Shown: positions 12,955-25,129, counted from the first letter of the stretch. The stretch: 64,000 bases of DNA from Orthonyx spaldingii (GCA_013397795.1 VZTJ01003242.1:209479-273478), one strand, 5' to 3'. Numbers and translations are program-made. Notes: a model not told the origin generated them from the sequence alone.

Positions 12955-13690
12955 GACTGAGGCCCTGGACTGCTCCCTGATGAAGATAAGGTAAAGTAAC
13001 AACTCAGGGCTGGGGACATTCACAAAGCACAAGCCTAACACCTTCAGGGTGGAGACCAGAGCTCCGGGCTATCAGCTGCCAGGCCAGCACAGGCCCTCAC
13101 ACCAAAGAGTGAGGGGAAGAGAGGCTTTGGGTGTAACGCCCATCCTCTGCTGTGCAGAGGAGCTGAGCTGAGGGGCACCTTCGCCCAGGGAGAAGCCGCA
13201 TCCACATGAAGGACAGAGGGGTGTCATGGCCTATCAAAGGCCCCCACCCACCCCAAGGGGGCCCAGACCCTGCACCCGAGCACTGCGGATGATGCAACGG
13301 ATCCAAAGTGTTGCAAGGGACAATGTCAAACCTTAACCCTTTAGGGGAGGTACATGGGCGTTCCCACCTGGCCCAAACCATGTACTAATCCACTGGATTC
13401 TATACTCTTCAGTGTGGCGCGGTGTGGCGGCAGCAGCAGAGCACCCTCAACACACAGAAGACCGGAATGGAGGAAAGCAACCAGACATCTTTGGGACCCC
13501 TGGCAGGGTGATATGCTTTCACCTAATCCCTGTCACTCTCCCTGTCCCCCACTCCCCACGCACACTTCTTTCTCTATTTCTTTCTTTCTTTTCCCTTTCT
13601 TTCTTTCTCTTTGCCTCTTTTACTATTAAATAAAATGTCGATTTTTTTGGCACCAACATCTAACCTCATTTTGTTTTAATCATGTTTTTT
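12955..13690 (+). mobile_element. GC-rich block, probable endogenous-retrovirus LTR fragment (+)
   Basis: Seen: an abrupt island of GC-rich, CpG-containing sequence in AT-rich surroundings. It includes GGTGTAACGCCCATCC, GGCCTATCAAAGGCCCCCAC, a TATA-like CTATACTC near 13,402 and GTGTGGCGCGGTGTGGCGG, then a long CT-rich tract and a polyadenylation signal in TATTAAATAAAATGTCG. It ends near GGCACCAACATCTAACC. The order (GC-rich U3, pyrimidine tract, AATAAA, short U5) fits a bird class II-type LTR. I could not find clean TG...CA ends or matching target duplications, so the borders are approximate and the copy may be truncated. Small open frames on both strands (13,097-13,633) follow from GC content and are not genes. 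Confidence 0.5.
13566..13620. repeat. CT-rich (TTTC)n simple repeat
   Basis: Imperfect TTTC/TTCC repeats forming a pyrimidine-only tract inside the LTR-like block. It is probably part of that element rather than an independent microsatellite. Confidence 0.85.
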
Positions 13691-14535
13691 GGGTATATTT
13701 TGAACCTTCAAAGTTCTTACCATTTTATACACAGAGACTTAGCTTTCTTTCCTCCTCTGGGTTTAAACTGGATCTTAACACCACTGTACAGATTTAAAAA
13801 TACTATTATAAGTATATACTATTTTGCTTAGTGACAAGTAACCCAGTAAAAAAAAAATACAATGTCTTATAATTAAGATATATGTGTGAATATATATAGT
13901 ATACATATATGCATGCATCTTATGAGAATATTGTGCTATGCTGTAACAAAAAAGTGAATTTACATTTTTCTATAAATATTTTCTACCTATGGAATCATTA
14001 ATTTGTTTTAGAATTCAATAATATTGAAATATAGTTATATGTATCAGATATAATTTCAGAGGAGTCAAATCTGTTTGACTGTACATATGTAATAAAATTC
14101 TATATTCAAAGTTGGGAGTAGTATATTTGAATTCTCATTAACAGCTCATTAAACAGTTAAAGTATAATGCCCCCATTCTTACTTTGCAGATGATTTTTAG
14201 GAGAAAAAAATTGTTTCTTTTGTATTTCTTTCTAGAGGTACTTTTCATTTACATTCTACATATAAGACAGCACTGGCCCAAATGATCACTTAGTGGAAGA
14301 TAAATTTTACACTAAAGAAACATTCTGCTGTTCATTCTAATTTTGTTCTTTATACAGAAAAGTGAAACAAGGAAAGTAAAATCCAAAACCTCTTGAGAAT
14401 TAGGATAAACAAGGGAATTCAGGGAAATAGGGTTTAAAATCTTTAATGACTATGTCCCAGATCAGTGTACAAGACTCACTTACTGGAAGATGAACTATAG
14501 TAACACATGATACAGAGACAGGTTTGACCACAGTA
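13691..14535. other. Unique AT-rich DNA
   Basis: Very AT-rich, with a TA-rich stretch near 13,880-13,915 (alternating purine-pyrimidine around TATACATATATGCATGC). No gene or transposon was recognised. Confidence 0.6.
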
Positions 14536-15300
14536 TTAGCATTGCCACAGCACTTGAAACAGTCTCATCGTAATATAACCACAACAGTAAAGAAAATGAT
14601 TTCCACTACAGATTTCCAACAATATAAGTATGTATTTATACAGTGTTAGTGATGAAAGGCATATGAGTAGGAGAATAGAGGCTTTGTTTGTCCAAGGCCA
14701 GGTTGTTTCTCTGATTGTCTTATGCTGACCTGCTAAGAGCCTCATCTAAATATATACCCTAGTATTTCTGTTCCCCAGTTCCCATCATTCACTGCCTGGT
14801 ACTTAACAGTCCCATAGAGTGTCCAATCTTTCTGGGGGTTGGTGGGAGATAGGGTGATACACTCAATGTTGTATTTCCTGGCCCAGGTATCTCTGAGGTT
14901 ATTTTGGAGATGAGTCCCATCATATAAGTCAGTTCTTTCTGGCTTGCCACAGGACTTACCCAGAAAGATGTTTGGGGAACTGGCATGATTGCAATGTTTG
15001 TTTTCAGCCACTTGGCATTTGCCTCTATCACAGTAAGTATACAGTAATTGAATTGGTGGGTGGTGGCAGTGGTCCAATGCAATTGATCTGCCAGACCTAC
15101 TCATACTGATTCCACTCACCATCCAGACATACTTTTTTTACTTAATTATGGTGCATGTTTCATAGGTAACCTGCACAAGTCCCCCTATTGATCACGAGCC
15201 CATTTTTCTGTTACACATCCATATGTCCACATATAGATGCCCTGTCCCATTGATCGAAGAGTCACAAAGGTGACGTTGGGGCTCATGATCAGTACATAAC
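14536..15300 (-). pseudogene. Decayed coding remnant, possibly retroviral (env-like?), minus strand
   Basis: Seen: the minus-strand frame 15,122-14,742 is open for 126 codons. Its protein-like composition has several cysteines and many polar residues (short runs TYCDRGKCQVAENKHCNH and DTWARKYNIECITLSP), unlike noise in AT-rich DNA. Upstream in the same frame there are stops at 15,138-15,140 and 15,192-15,194, with otherwise readable sequence to about 15,300. Another frame at 14,745-14,536 contains a hydrophobic segment (SILLLICLSSLTLY). Inference: cysteine-rich ectodomain-like sequence followed by a possible membrane segment suggests an old retroviral envelope remnant, but no diagnostic motif (cleavage site, CX6C) was found. 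A processed cellular pseudogene or chance remain possible. It is broken and cannot make a complete protein. Confidence 0.3.
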
Positions 15301-17976
15301 AGCTTTCCATTTTTGTTTCTACCTTCTGACACTTTTAGCCTCCTTGAGTAACAGTTCTCCATGGGCTATAATCCTTCAGCCAAAGTCTGTTCCTTTGTGG
15401 GTCTCCCTTATACTACTGTGAACGTCTACTCTGCCATCGTCCTCCTCCCACTCTATCCTTGAAGGTCTCTCTGTGGTTTTTCACTTTTATTCTTTTATTC
15501 TTTATTCTCTTTCTGACATTTATTGCTGAGCATGATGCATTATGGTATGGAATATCCCTGTGGTCAGTTTGGGTCAACTATTCTAGCTATACTATCTTCA
15601 AGCCTCTTGTACTAGCCTACTCATTTGGGAGGAAAGGAATGTGGCAGAATGTGAAAGAGAGAAAGTCTTGACACTGTGCAAGCATTGTTTGACAATAACC
15701 ATAACACTGCTGTCTTATCAGTACTGTTTTAGCCACAGACACAAAGCACAGCACTATATGGACTGTTGGGAAGAAAGTGAACTCCAATACAGTCAGACTA
15801 TAGACAGTCTCCACCCCATGTTCCCTGGAATTTTTCTTATGATCAGGTCCCACATTAAATGATATATTTATGTATATTCTGATGTCTTGTTAACATATTG
15901 TTTCATTTCTATACTGTACTTAAATCTTCCAAAATATTTACTAAAACCATACTGCATTTCAACATCTGATCCTTCTATTTCATACCTTCCATTTTCCTTT
16001 TGGTTCTATCTAGATCTCATTCCCAAAATTCTGTCTTATCAATACTTAAAATAGCAACTGGGTCTAGACATCATCATGAACCATCTTCCACTGACCCTAA
16101 GCATGCACACAAATACCATTGCTCATTCTGTGCCACCTTCCCAAATGTCCACATGGACAGCCAATAGGTTTGGCTCCATTAAAAAATTAACATAGTCTCC
16201 TGAATAGACTGGAGTCAGACAGGCACTAGTATCTTCCAAGCAGTAACTTATCCAACAGCATGTGGTCATTATCAGCCAAGCAGAGGAAGAACTCAATACT
16301 CTGACAACATGAGAGATGGTATTACTACACAGCATTGACATGTGAAAGTGAAAGCAAGGAACCTGCATTGAAGTGTTTCAGAAACTCTAGGCACTCAACA
16401 GATCCAAGGCAAATGTGAAGAAATTTGCCAGTTAAAAATTACTATCACATTTAGTGTTTAATTTTTTTTGTGTGTGTGTCAACATTTTAAGCCATCAAAT
16501 TTTCCAGGCCATTATCTGAAGTCTTTAATGACTTAAGAGGAAAAGTTAATTGCTAGCTATTGTTAGTTACTGATATTGGTCATGGTTCAGTAATCTAATA
16601 GATAGCTCATATTCTGTGTAGCAAGCTCATGTAGCCTGACTCGTCGAAGTAAGCCAGTTCAGCTACAGAGAGGAGGAGTTAGATTTCCTAAATGAATAGT
16701 TTGAATGGAGAGCAGAACTAGAAATTATATACACTGATCACTCACCTGCCTTCTCTTTCTCAGTCTATCTCCTGTGCAGGCTTTATTAGTCCTCAACACA
16801 TGGCATCCCCACAGAGGCAGATGCTTTGCTCTTAGTTATATATGTGATTGTATAGAGAAAAATTGTATTGATTTATTTATCTTTACAAATATGTATCATA
16901 TCTATCCTGAAAAATTCTAATTCATAAATCCTTGCTGGAAAACATTTACAAATATTTGAATTTATTTTTGTAGGTTGTCTCTGGTTGTTTTTTGGACAGT
17001 GCATCCTATATATGTGACTTTCATAGCTTCATATCAGCAGAGTTTCCTCTAAGCCATGGAAGGAATTCAGGCAAAGATTTGAGTTGCTTAAGAAAATGCT
17101 GATCAGTGTCTTCCACTTAACACTTGGTAGAACTAAGATAACATGTATTTAATTTGTTGAAGTACATTAAAAAAGGTCAAACCCAGCATTAACATGTAGA
17201 TATTGATTTAAATATTTAACCTGATATGTAGCTGATTCTATATTGCCAACACAAGAAAAGGTCCATTGCCAAAGTTTTACTCCAGCATAATACTGAAACC
17301 ATATTTTGACATGTTTGTGCATGGTATGTATATATGAAATCTATTTCACAAAGCATAAACATATTCAGATACTCAGATCAAGTTTTTATCTGACATTTGA
17401 ATAACAGAATAAGCTACTTAATAAATAAATATGTTTATTTTGTTAGAAACCACAAATAAAAAAAATAAATGAAACACTTCAGATGTAATTTTTCCCTGTG
17501 AGGGTCCTCTTAGTTCTGCACAACAGACATTTGTCCTTCTCCTTGCTAAAGCATGCAAGTCGGAGGTCAGTCCTCGTTAAGGGCACCAGCATAGAATCCA
17601 TGCAGCATAGGGATATGAACTCAAATGGGTGTTAGCTCAGCCTCTCTGTCTCTTCTCAAGACTTCAATACCACTATCCAGTTTCATTGTCAAGCAAATGA
17701 GATAACCAGAGAATAATGTTGCTCAAAGTAACATTGACACTTGAGATTAAAATTTTAGAGTATTGCCGATTGTAGAAATGCTTTTTAGAAAATTCTGAAG
17801 AATGCAAAAAATCCTATACTTCTCAGGGATGCCACAATAAGTTGCAGAGTACTGATTGTTTCTAACTCTTTGTTTAATAAAAATGACCCTAATACTAATG
17901 TCATTATTTGACATAATTTATGTAAGGAGCTCTTTATTCTAGCGATTAGATTAATTTATATGGATAAAATTGCCAG
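15301..17976. other. AT-rich DNA, possible further decayed retroviral sequence
   Basis: No clear gene. A minus-strand frame at 16,368-16,123 has cysteine- and tryptophan-containing sequence and may belong to the same decayed element as the remnant to its left, but this is a guess. Around 16,740-16,830 the minus strand has ACTAATAAAGCCTGC followed by a purine-rich stretch, which could be an LTR U5. No ends or duplications were found. Confidence 0.3.
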
Positions 17977-18040
17977 AGAATCACAGAATATTCTTAGTTG
18001 GAAGGGACCCACAAGGATAATCAAGTTCAACTCTTAAGTG
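17977..18040 (-). mobile_element. CR1 3'-terminal fragment (- strand)
   Basis: Seen on the plus strand: AGAATCACAGAATATTCTTA, then GTTGGAAGGGACCCACAAGG and ATCAAGTTCAACTC. This is the reverse complement of a CR1 3' terminus: octamer repeat plus the final hairpin segment of the ACCCACAAGG subfamily type. Only about 65 bp are present. Its subfamily differs from the CR1 piece at 18,531, so the two are probably separate insertions. Confidence 0.85.
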
Positions 18041-18109
18041 AATGACTCATACCCTATCTTATTTGGAACAGAAGACTTGGGGTTTGAATAGGCTTGATAG
18101 CAAAAACAT

Positions 18110-18219
18110 TATTGAAGAAAAAAAAAAGGATGAAAACTGGATGGTGGGAAACAAAAGAAAGCATAACTGAAAAGGAAAAGGAAAAGAAAGAGAAAAAGAG
18201 AAAGAGAAAAAGAAAAAAG
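18110..18219. repeat. Purine-rich (A/G) simple repeat
   Basis: A run of GAAAAA/GAGAAA units, densest at 18,171-18,219 (AAAGGAAAAGGAAAAGAAAG and onward). It lies between two CR1 3' pieces and makes a spurious lysine-rich frame. Confidence 0.85.
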
Positions 18220-18530
18220 TGTAGTGGGGGATCTTGGTCTTGGCTCCTATTGCTCTTCAGTGAACTGCTTCAGGTTTCTTGTCATTATCAAAAGCAAAAG
18301 GGTTGCCTTTATCTTGTCCTTATCTACAGAAAACATTCTTTTAGACTGAGCTCTTAGCTAATTCCTTAAACTCTGCTAATGATCTATAAGCCATTTAAAC
18401 ACATATGGCAAATCTCTGCATGTTGCGATGGATTCTGTAGTTCCATAGACCAAAAAGTTACTTGGCAAAGGAATTTCAGAATCTGATATGAAAAATAAAT
18501 ATTGTAATATTATCTTAACTACATTCAGCT

Positions 18531-18705
18531 CTCACTAGACCAGACTGCTCAATATCCCATCTAACCTGTCCTTGAACACCGCCAGGGATAGGATATACAC
18601 AGCTTTCTCTGGGCAACCTCTTGCAGCTTCACAATAAAAAATTTCTTCTGTATATCGAACCTAAATTTTCCCTCTTTAAATTTGAAATCCTTGTATTTAA
18701 GCTTG
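18531..18705 (-). mobile_element. CR1 LINE fragment, ORF2 C-terminus and 3' UTR (- strand)
   Basis: Seen on the plus strand: CTCACTAGACCAGACTGCTC and then TGTCCTTGAACACCGCCAGG, in the order typical of the reverse-complemented CR1 3' end. The minus-strand frame at 18,752-18,561 carries FKFKEGKFRFDIQKKFF, matching the CR1 C-terminal pattern LKLKEGRFRLDIRKKFF. The last 60 or so bases of the element and everything 5' of this region are missing. Confidence 0.88.
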
Positions 18706-21700
18706 GGATTTCGATGGTTAGGGTAGATTGTTATAGGAGGATTTTTTCCCATCTAAAGTTAAGTAGTTAAAAAGAAATGTGATGTTAAACAGTTTTGGCA
18801 AGACCAATATTTAATAGGTGTCTACTCCCACTTTTTTTGATTTTTTTTAACATCTACAAACCGTTTCGTTAGATACAACCCCTTCATAAAATACAGAACT
18901 ACTACAAGAGCTTCAAACATAAACAATGCCCAATGCTTAACTATGAGTCAGCTAATAAGACTAATATATTCCAAGATGATTAAGTACGGAAACTTGCTCA
19001 CTGCATTTGACAAAGCTATCCGCAAGGTGTCAATATGGATTCATAATAATTTCTATGGCTATAAACAAATAATTGTCTTGTTAAAAATAGAAATTTGGAA
19101 ATGACAATTTACAGGTGCTGGGGGCATCTCTTCTATTCCAAGTTTTGAAAGAGACATATTTTCTCAATCTTTTTTCATGAGCAATTTAATAACTGTAGAA
19201 CTTTCATATTTCTTCTTTTGAAGGCACTAAAGGGTATTTTAGTAATGTGTTTATCTACAGCTTACAACCATAATTAGCTTAAGTTATGGAATGCCCCAAA
19301 TAAATGAAGAGCAGTTTATAGTTGTTCAGAAACACAGTTTGTTCTGCTGGTGTTTTTGTTAAATATTTGCAGAAAACATGATTTGCATCATTTGCAAGTT
19401 ACATAAACCTTTATAATTATGGCCTAAGGTATTATACAAAAGTTATTTAAGTAATTCCCAAAGATGCACCAAGCATTAATCATCTGTTGTGTCTATTATA
19501 AATGCAGAAGCAATTAAGTAGATCTGTGGTGAGAACAGGTTATTGCCAGGTTTATACAGCAGCATTTTTCAATGGCGTCATTACTGATGAAGACTGTTGT
19601 GAGTTGCTTCTTTCTTAATGAAGAATAAAAGTATTACTTTGTGCCAGAAATTTTTTGGGTGTTTTAAAATTGTGTAACAACAAAAATGCGATAAATCCTA
19701 AATAGATTTGAAATGCATAGCATAGAAAAAAATCCATCTCTTTCTCCCAAGAAGAAGTAAAAATTAATTTTGACATTAGAAAATTAATATATGTCAATGT
19801 CCTAAAATTTGCACAGGATTTATTCAGAAAGCATACATAAGATTCAGCCTCATGTGCAATTACTTTGCAATTACTTTTCAGGTCTAACATTTGAATGTAC
19901 AATCTGCTCTTTGCCCTGAGAATTCACGTAAGGCAATGAAAATTTTACTTGAATGAAATATAATAAAAGACAGACTATCAGGCAAATAAAAAGATATTAC
20001 ATGAGGAAACAAAGAGAATGGAGAAGAAACCCTATGGCAAGCTAAGATGCTTGCATGCAGACTTTAAGAGCCTACAGTTACTCTAATGGAAGTTTTCCTT
20101 AGCTGATCTTGGGTAACTGATAATAATCTGCTCCTGCTCTTTGAAATATTGTTTGACTGCCATATGAGAGTTCTGGCACCTTGGAACATGCTCAAATTGT
20201 TTTTGCTTCTATAAGCATATACATTTTCTTGAAATATTAAAAATGTTACTGTTGCAAGAACTGAGAATCACCCACTGAATATATTGTACAACATACTTAA
20301 AACTGGGCTAATCCTAAAAGATGAAGTCACTTTGGAGCTTTCATTAAATAATCTATAGCTTGAGCATGCTCTGATTTGCAGTTCTAGCTATGTGAGGAAA
20401 ATAGCCCCCTTATAAATGTAGCTGTGGGACTGCGTCCTTTAGGAGATCAGAAACCTCAAAAAACCCTACATTTTTATATCTGTCAAATAATCCAAGATTA
20501 TGTTGTGCTTTTTAAGTTCGGGATGCAATGTGTAATTACATGTGAATCGTATCATGAGCTAGCCAGTTTCACATGAAACTGTATTGTTTCACTGCAGCCT
20601 TTGTAACAACTGAAAAGCAGACCAGTTCCTTCTCTGGCTATCTACATCTGGTGCTCAACAGAAAGGAATTAAGTTGGTTCTTCTTTACTTAGCTATTCTT
20701 TTGTGGAAATACAAGGTTCTGTGATTTGTAATGAACATAGCTGTCCAATATACTTAACATTGTTCAAACTGTTCATGTATTTGGCATGTCTTCACGAGTT
20801 AGTATCTTATAGTCTGATCTTTTACAATGCCCTCTGAAAGTCTGTCCCAATGTTCAACAGGAAAAAAACCTCCTAAGTATAGCAGGAAAATAAGGGGTCT
20901 CTAGACACAAACTTGATAAAAGTGATATTATCCACATTCATTTTACTAGTCATTATGTGCAATCAGGTTCTCATCATATTAACTACTGTAAGGATTTAAG
21001 AGACTCTAGGACATACAGTATTTAAAAACATAACATGACAGAGACAATTATGTCACTACTGGCTCCAGGAAGCCATTTGTTTAGTTGACTATAATAAATA
21101 TTCCATTTGCTGTTGATTTCTTGTTCAAGGTACAATATGTCAGTCATAGACAAATAACTTTCTTAATACTATGTGCAGCAAGCACATCAGCACATGAAAA
21201 ATCAAGGCAATTTTCTGTTAAACATATTGGAGGAATCTCTTTCAAAGTGCTCATTAAACATGGGACTGTTTTGGGACATGGAACATCTACATTTGTATCA
21301 TAGTTACAATTACAAAAACAATTGCTTGCTCTTTCCCCTTTTGGATTGCTTCATAGGACTTCATTAGAAGAAACATCACACAAAAGAAACAATGAAAGAA
21401 GTTTCCCTTTTAAAGTAAACCTTTGTGAGCACTGGGAATTTGCTGTACATTTTGCTCTAGACACTCAATACAATTTTAAATATTTATTTTTCATAAAGGG
21501 AAAAAATTCGTAAGGACAACCTGTTGCCTGTAATCCAGGTGAATGGGAGAACTTGCAAGGACCTTCATTTCCACTTGGTATCTTCAGGTTAGGATTTAGC
21601 AGAAAACTGTATAGGTTAGAAGAGATGTTGGAGGTCTATGTGCACTCTGTCACCAGTAGGTATTTAGGAACAAGATAAATGAGGCATCTCTTTAGAGTAA

Positions 21701-21734
21701 CTCCTTGCAGTAGGAGATGCAACCCTGAAGCAGG

Positions 21735-21780
21735 AGAGTGCAGTAGATGACCTCAAGGCCCCTTCTAACTCTCTGAGTTC
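21735..21780 (+). mobile_element. Probable decayed CR1 3' end (+ strand)
   Basis: Seen: CAGTAGATGACCTCAAGGCC followed by CCTTCTAACTCTCTG, close to the GACTAGATGACCTCTAGAGG / TCCCTTCCAAC ending of older CR1 subfamilies. The match is short, and the sequence 5' of it is not clearly CR1. Confidence 0.5.
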
Positions 21781-22462
21781 ATGTATTGGCAGAAGTAAGT
21801 TTATTTAAAGTGGGGATTGACTATTCCTCTGTACTGTGGTGCTTCACCTGCATGCATTGCTCTTCTCTTTCGGCATTGCAAGCAACAAAGAGCAAAGGGT
21901 AAACAGAGGTTGTTTACATCAATTACTGTTTTCTTTTGCCCAGCAAACACAAGGAGCAGATTATATATCTATACCTCGAGTCTGCACAGACAGAGTCTAC
22001 AAAGCAACCTCAGAGGAGTGGACTGAGATCTTGAAGTGGTGATATTACGTTACACAGCAGGAAAAGAAAAGAATCCTTCTTGTAATAACACGGATTCAGT
22101 GAATAGACACCCACACCTCCTAAATGGAAAACTAGAATGAGATAAAAAAAATAAAGGCTGTTCCAAAGATCCATGGCTCAGACCTTCAGCTAGGATCAGG
22201 GTTCTTGGAATACATTCAACTTGAACTCTCTTGTAGCAATGTCCATATTTTGAAAAAATTAGTATTCACTTATAAGTTTTTCATTTAAAGGCTTTACTAG
22301 AGAAAGCTAATGATGTTCTCTATTCCTGTAGCAATCAAGTGAAGTCAAAGATTGGTATTCTGTCACCAATGGCAATTTGACAGTATCCCTCCTTATTTTT
22401 CTACTGTGCAGCAATGAATTGTAGTGAATTTCATTTGGAAAAAAGAAATAAATTAAAACCAA

Positions 22463-22495
22463 CACCCCACCCCACCCCCCCCCAAAAAAACCCCT
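22463..22495. repeat. C-rich / A-rich low-complexity run
   Basis: CCCCACCCCACCCCCC followed by an A-run and CCCC. Simple sequence only. Confidence 0.75.
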
Positions 22496-24475
22496 AAAAC
22501 AACAAAATATAAAACACCCTAAGATGAAGACAATGAATGTACCAGAAATGAAACATCTCTAGTATTAGAAAATGAGACGACAAAATTAAAAATGGAGAAT
22601 AAAAGGAAATTTTCAACAACAAAAAAAATTGGAAAATGTAGTTTAGAAAATAGTTCTATATATAGTTGAAAGTTTTTTGGGTTTTTTTTTTTTAGTAGTA
22701 CAAAAAGCTCCTCCTATCTTTTCAGATGTGGAAAGCAGGCTAACATATGATGTATAGGCAAGGAAGGATTAATATCTCTTTACTGAGACTAGGAGCTCCC
22801 AACTGACATGCAAGCAACCTGTAGGGTTTCCCAGTGTATTGGGAAGGTACTGCTGAGGTGCCAAATGAGGGCACCATTTCAAATTAGATTGCAGTGTCTT
22901 TCACAGTATTACCATATTTTAGTCCTAGCCACCAAGTATATTACAATATTTCTTATTTCTTATATGAACTGTAGTAACCATATAGCTGACTGTTCTGATA
23001 GTCTCTCAGATATGCTAATATTTGTTCAGATTTTTTCTTGAATAAGCAACACCTAACCCACATCACAATTTAATCTGTCATATAGATTACTCAGACTTCC
23101 CAGAAGATGATTTTTGTCCTTGAAAGTAGCCACCGACATTCACAGGTGGAAAAAATTCACTTTTACAGTGTGAGTGCTGCAATTTGTGCTTTGTCAGTAA
23201 AGATAATTTGTAGCAATGCTTTATGGTTCTTACCTTAATACAACAGACCAAAGCATCTCATCATCAGAAAATTTAGCTGTCATCCTGACCCTGCAGTTAT
23301 AGAAACTGTTCTAAGTTTATAAACAGATATAAATATCCAAACAACAGGATTTAAATATCATACCTGCCTCTTGTTATGATCAAAGTAGCAGCAAAACCAA
23401 GTACTTCACTTAAAAGAGGAAGGGAAAACTTTCAAGTTCAGCTGACATCCAAACAACTTGAAGAATCTCCCTCAACTTCTATTTCTTTTGGTATTGATTG
23501 ATGTCTCAAAAGAATTTTCAGGATTAAAGATATTGTATATAAATAAATTTATAAAATAAATTTTTGTACTCTTGGTCTTGATTCTCCCCACACTTATAGC
23601 AGTAAAATATCAGGTTTTTTTTTTTTTTGGCAAACATAAATTTTAAGACACTCAAGTCATGATTGCTATAAAGAACAGTTTATCTCCACATAATGACAAC
23701 TATGAAACTAATCATGAATAAATTAAATGTCAGAACCCTAAAATATTGTGATTAGCATTACCCAAAGTAATTCTAATGTTTCGGTGCTGTTTACTGTAGA
23801 ACATAACCTTTGATCACTCAAAACATAGAAAATACCAGGATCAAGACCCAATCATAATGCCTCCCTTTACATTGCTGTTATGGCAGTGTATTTGATTGCG
23901 TGAACATAAAGCATATAACTTTCATACAGTTTATCCTAACACAGCAGGTTGACAGAGGATACTAGCAAAACACCTTTCTTTATAATATTTCTTTTATCTA
24001 TGATTTTCAGTTGCCAGTGTTAGAAAAATGATGCCAGGATCTCCTATTATGTACCTGTAAAGTAAGTTTCACAAATCATAGAAATAAGTGAAAAATAAAA
24101 CCAAAAAAACAATTAAGCTATTAAAGGAATTATGTAGATTTTAAATCACAATTATATACTTATTTTTAAAATTCATTTGAAAGTGAAAGTGTTGCAGGAT
24201 TATTCTACATTGATGAAAATGATAAAACCCAAGAAAGTAGATGGAGCTCAACAAGATACAGAGTATTTTTGGAGGTGGAAAACCCAGGACTCTACAAAAG
24301 GCTTGAGGATATTTACTTGGGTGTGAAATTAAAAAGAAAAAAAAAGGCAGTAAAAGATTTTGATACTGGCAACACAACAGAGTGTCAATGTTTTCGAAAT
24401 GAATGAAATTGTTTTATTTCTGAAATTTTCTGAATATAATGCCATGTAAAATGCAACAAATAAGTGACTAAGAAT

Positions 24476-25129
24476 TGTGGCAGGATGATCCCCCCTCCTT
24501 CCTCCCACTGAGGTCCATAGATAAGATAACCTCTGGCATAACAAATCACCAGGGGGGTCACATCCTGGATTCTGTCCAGACCCCCATGCCAGGAATCTGA
24601 AGGACAGATGGGAGAAGAGATAAAAAATGTGTACGTGACAGAAGGCATGTCTTTGTTCTATAAAAGCAGCATCTATGTACCACAAAAATCAGAAGTTTCT
24701 CTTGCACATTCTACAAATGTGTGGAGATAATTTCTCCCCAAGGAAGTCGCGGACCTTGTGGTAACTTCTCTAGAGATTGGGAGAGAAGGATCTGATGTGT
24801 GTGGACATCCTCGACAATTGGATGGTGAGATACATTGAATCCTAATTATACTATTTTTTTCGCTAGCTGTATTTGTAAACGTGCACTGTATAAGTTATAC
24901 TATTAATAGTTTTTCCCTGTGTAGTAATATTCTGTTCCCCCTTTTAGTCTCTTGTTTGTTTAATCTGTGTCTATTGAATAAATAACCCATTTTACAATAG
25001 ACTGAATCGGCCATTATTAAAAACCTTGCGAATAAACTGGATTCCTGGGGTGCCGGCCGCCTCAGAAGTTGCTACCTACTGCTATAGGCCGAAGCAGAGG
25101 TAGAGGCTCACTTAAATCCATTCATAACA
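24476..25129 (+). mobile_element. Solo LTR, 654 bp, with 5-bp target duplication
   Basis: Seen: it begins TGTGGCAGGATGATCC and ends CATTCATAACA, so it has TG...CA ends. It is flanked on both sides by AGAAT (24,471-24,475 and 25,130-25,134). It contains a TATA box TATAAAAG at 24,659-24,666 and a polyadenylation signal AATAAA at 24,977-24,982, then GC-rich U5-like sequence (GGGGTGCCGGCCGCC). No primer-binding site or internal retroviral sequence follows. Known: 5-bp duplications are typical of class III (ERVL-like) elements in birds. It is most likely the product of recombination between the two LTRs of a provirus. The minus-strand frames overlapping its left end (24,329-24,685) are not genes. 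Confidence 0.9.
24659..24666 (+). promoter_or_regulatory. TATA box of the 654-bp LTR
   Basis: TATAAAAG about 180 bp inside the LTR and about 310 bp before its AATAAA. This is a plausible core promoter of the former provirus. Present activity is unknown. Confidence 0.6.

Larger units (their letters stand above)
18706..24470. other. Unique AT-rich DNA
   Basis: No gene recognised. It contains a small decayed CR1 3' end (21,735-21,780), a C-rich run (22,463-22,495), T-runs near 22,680-22,693 and 23,613-23,627, and a weak pair of exon-like segments on the minus strand near 23,234-23,408 (see findings). Confidence 0.5.

Noticed and set aside
13097..13633. Overlapping 70-95 codon frames on both strands
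   Set aside because: They arise from the GC-rich, stop-poor LTR-like block. They overlap on opposite strands and show no protein-like pattern.
15097..15122. Donor-like ATG|GTGAGT inside the cysteine-rich remnant
   Set aside because: It lies within the continuous decayed reading frame and has no matching exon structure.
16740..16830. Minus-strand exon ending at a perfect GGCAG|GTGAGT donor near 16,746
   Set aside because: No convincing acceptor was found upstream, and the segment contains AATAAAGCC-type sequence that fits an LTR remnant as well as an exon.
18094..18357. Lysine-rich 87-codon frame
   Set aside because: It is produced by the GAAAAA-type purine repeat next to CR1 fragments.
24329..24685. 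118-codon minus-strand frame
   Set aside because: It overlaps the left end of the 654-bp solo LTR and crosses the insertion border, so it cannot be an ancient gene.
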